DNA of 6,835 bases from an uncultured Mycoplasmatota bacterium (lineage in GTDB: Bacteria; Bacillota_I; Bacilli_A; RF39; UBA660), in contig USDC01000035.1 in assembly GCA_900553435.1 (NCBI GenBank), forward strand, positions 1-6,835, given 5' to 3'. Shown one piece after another: positions 6,426-6,835 of the stretch (its first letter is position 1; each line of letters begins with the position of its first letter). Made by a program: the position numbers and the translations under genes. The notes under the pieces are model-generated. The model saw nothing but the letters and a program-made list of their open reading frames with translations. It searched no databases and was not told the origin of the DNA.

Positions 6426-6433
6426 CTCTAGTT
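6404..6433 (-). terminator. Rho-independent terminator after the tail-tip gene
   Basis: Read on the minus strand, AACTAGAG (6433-6426) pairs perfectly with CTCTAGTT (6416-6409) around a 9-nt loop. T residues continue to 6404. The first stem bases are the last two of the TAA stop codon (6434-6432). The position between two unrelated genes supports a real transcript end. The plus strand lacks a matching T run, so it acts in one direction. Confidence 0.85.
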
Positions 6434-6835
6434 AGCTTATTCTTTTCCACATATATACTGTAATATATGGTTGCAAATTTGAAAAACTACTTCCACTACC
6501 ACTAGAACCTGTAGTTGATGTGTTTGTAGTAACTATATGTGAATGATCTCCAGCCTCTTCTAATACTACTCCACTAGAAGCAATCATCCAACCATAACTT
6601 CCTGAAACATATCCAATTTTCTGCGTAAATGTTGGTATAGCATATACAGTTCGATCTCCCCAATGTGAGTGATTACTATTAGTTGATGTTTTACCACTTA
6701 AAGCAGGTATTGAATGTGTGTGCTTTGGCAAATTACTTACTGTAAGCGTAGTACTCTTACTTCCTCCTGTCTTACTTGATACATTAAAACTACTGTCATC
6801 CTCATCTACTCCTACTAATGTTTTTCCTTCACTTA
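6432..6835 (-). CDS. Phage tail collar / fibre-tip type protein, C-terminal 133 codons (5' end beyond window)
   Basis: The reading frame is open to the window edge, from 6833 down to TAA at 6434-6432. A TTG at 6731 is inside the gene and is not a start, because family-like sequence continues upstream (GKTLVGVDEDDSSFN at fragment residues 3-17). That block, the TLTVSNLPKHTHS segment (29-41), and the ending NLQPYITVYMWKRIS (119-133) form the recurring C-terminus of tail collar, baseplate or microcystin-dependent-type proteins. Three HxH motifs occur: HTH at 38-40 and HSH at 55-57 and 97-99. In T4 gp37 such motifs bind iron inside a trimeric fibre tip. A Ser/Gly/Thr-rich linker lies at 102-118. 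The role is probably receptor binding by a phage or phage-like particle, or a domesticated surface protein. It ends at its own terminator before rlmN. The family call is good; the exact role is not resolvable without the N-terminus. Confidence 0.8.
   Translation of the reverse strand, partial: SEGKTLVGVDEDDSSFNVSSKTGGSKSTTLTVSNLPKHTHSIPALSGKTSTNSNHSHWGDRTVYAIPTFTQKIGYVSGSYGWMIASSGVVLEEAGDHSHIVTTNTSTTGSSGSGSSFSNLQPYITVYMWKRIS

Noticed and set aside
6432..6731. Complete 99-residue gene starting at TTG 6731
   Set aside because: The frame stays open to the window edge and the upstream residues (GKTLVGVDEDD) belong to the same conserved C-terminal domain, so TTG 6731 is an internal leucine.
1..6835. 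UGA read as tryptophan, as in Mycoplasma
   Set aside because: The tryptophan codons I checked in rlmN, prpC, rpe, the kinase and the tail gene are all TGG, and no gene needs UGA read-through. No gene here stops at UGA either, so the code is standard by absence of contrary evidence.

Overview
This window is one strand-coherent stretch of an AT-rich bacterial chromosome, roughly 30% GC by eye. Every supported gene lies on the minus strand, so the genes are read from high to low coordinates. The organism is most likely a low-GC Bacillota (Bacilli or a related uncultured gut-type lineage). The evidence is strong AGGAGG-type ribosome sites, the gene order rlmN-prpC-prkC-rsgA-rpe known from Bacillus subtilis, and tryptophans that are all UGG in the genes checked. 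The last point argues for the standard code rather than the UGA=Trp code of Mycoplasma. A PASTA-domain kinase argues for a peptidoglycan wall.

Layout in order of transcription. (1) 6835-6432: the C-terminal 133 codons of a phage tail collar / fibre-tip type protein, cut by the window edge and closed by a hairpin terminator overlapping its stop codon. (2) 6381-1415: a tightly packed five-gene run. It holds rlmN (radical-SAM rRNA methyltransferase), prpC (PP2C phosphatase), prkC (membrane Ser/Thr kinase with three PASTA domains), rsgA (30S ribosome-assembly GTPase) and rpe (ribulose-phosphate 3-epimerase). Neighbouring genes overlap or nearly abut, so translational coupling is likely. A terminator hairpin covers the rpe stop codon. 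(3) 1361-864: a small P-loop nucleotide-kinase-like protein of unknown substrate, with its own extended -10 promoter candidate. It sits where B. subtilis carries thiN. (4) 799-1: the first 266 codons of obgE, behind a near-consensus promoter; its 3' end lies outside the window.

Functionally the core links ribosome maturation (rlmN, rsgA, obgE) with a reversible protein-phosphorylation switch (prkC/prpC). In B. subtilis the RsgA orthologue CpgA is a known PrkC substrate and PrpC removes the phosphate, so the cassette plausibly couples cell-wall status to ribosome assembly.

I see no CRISPR array, transposon, tRNA, rRNA or riboswitch, and nothing that amounts to a previously undescribed system. 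The points most worth a second look are the uncharacterised P-loop kinase, the tail-tip gene beside a housekeeping operon, two terminator/promoter overlaps, two start codons that should be moved to GTG, and non-canonical residues in RlmN, PrpC and Rpe.
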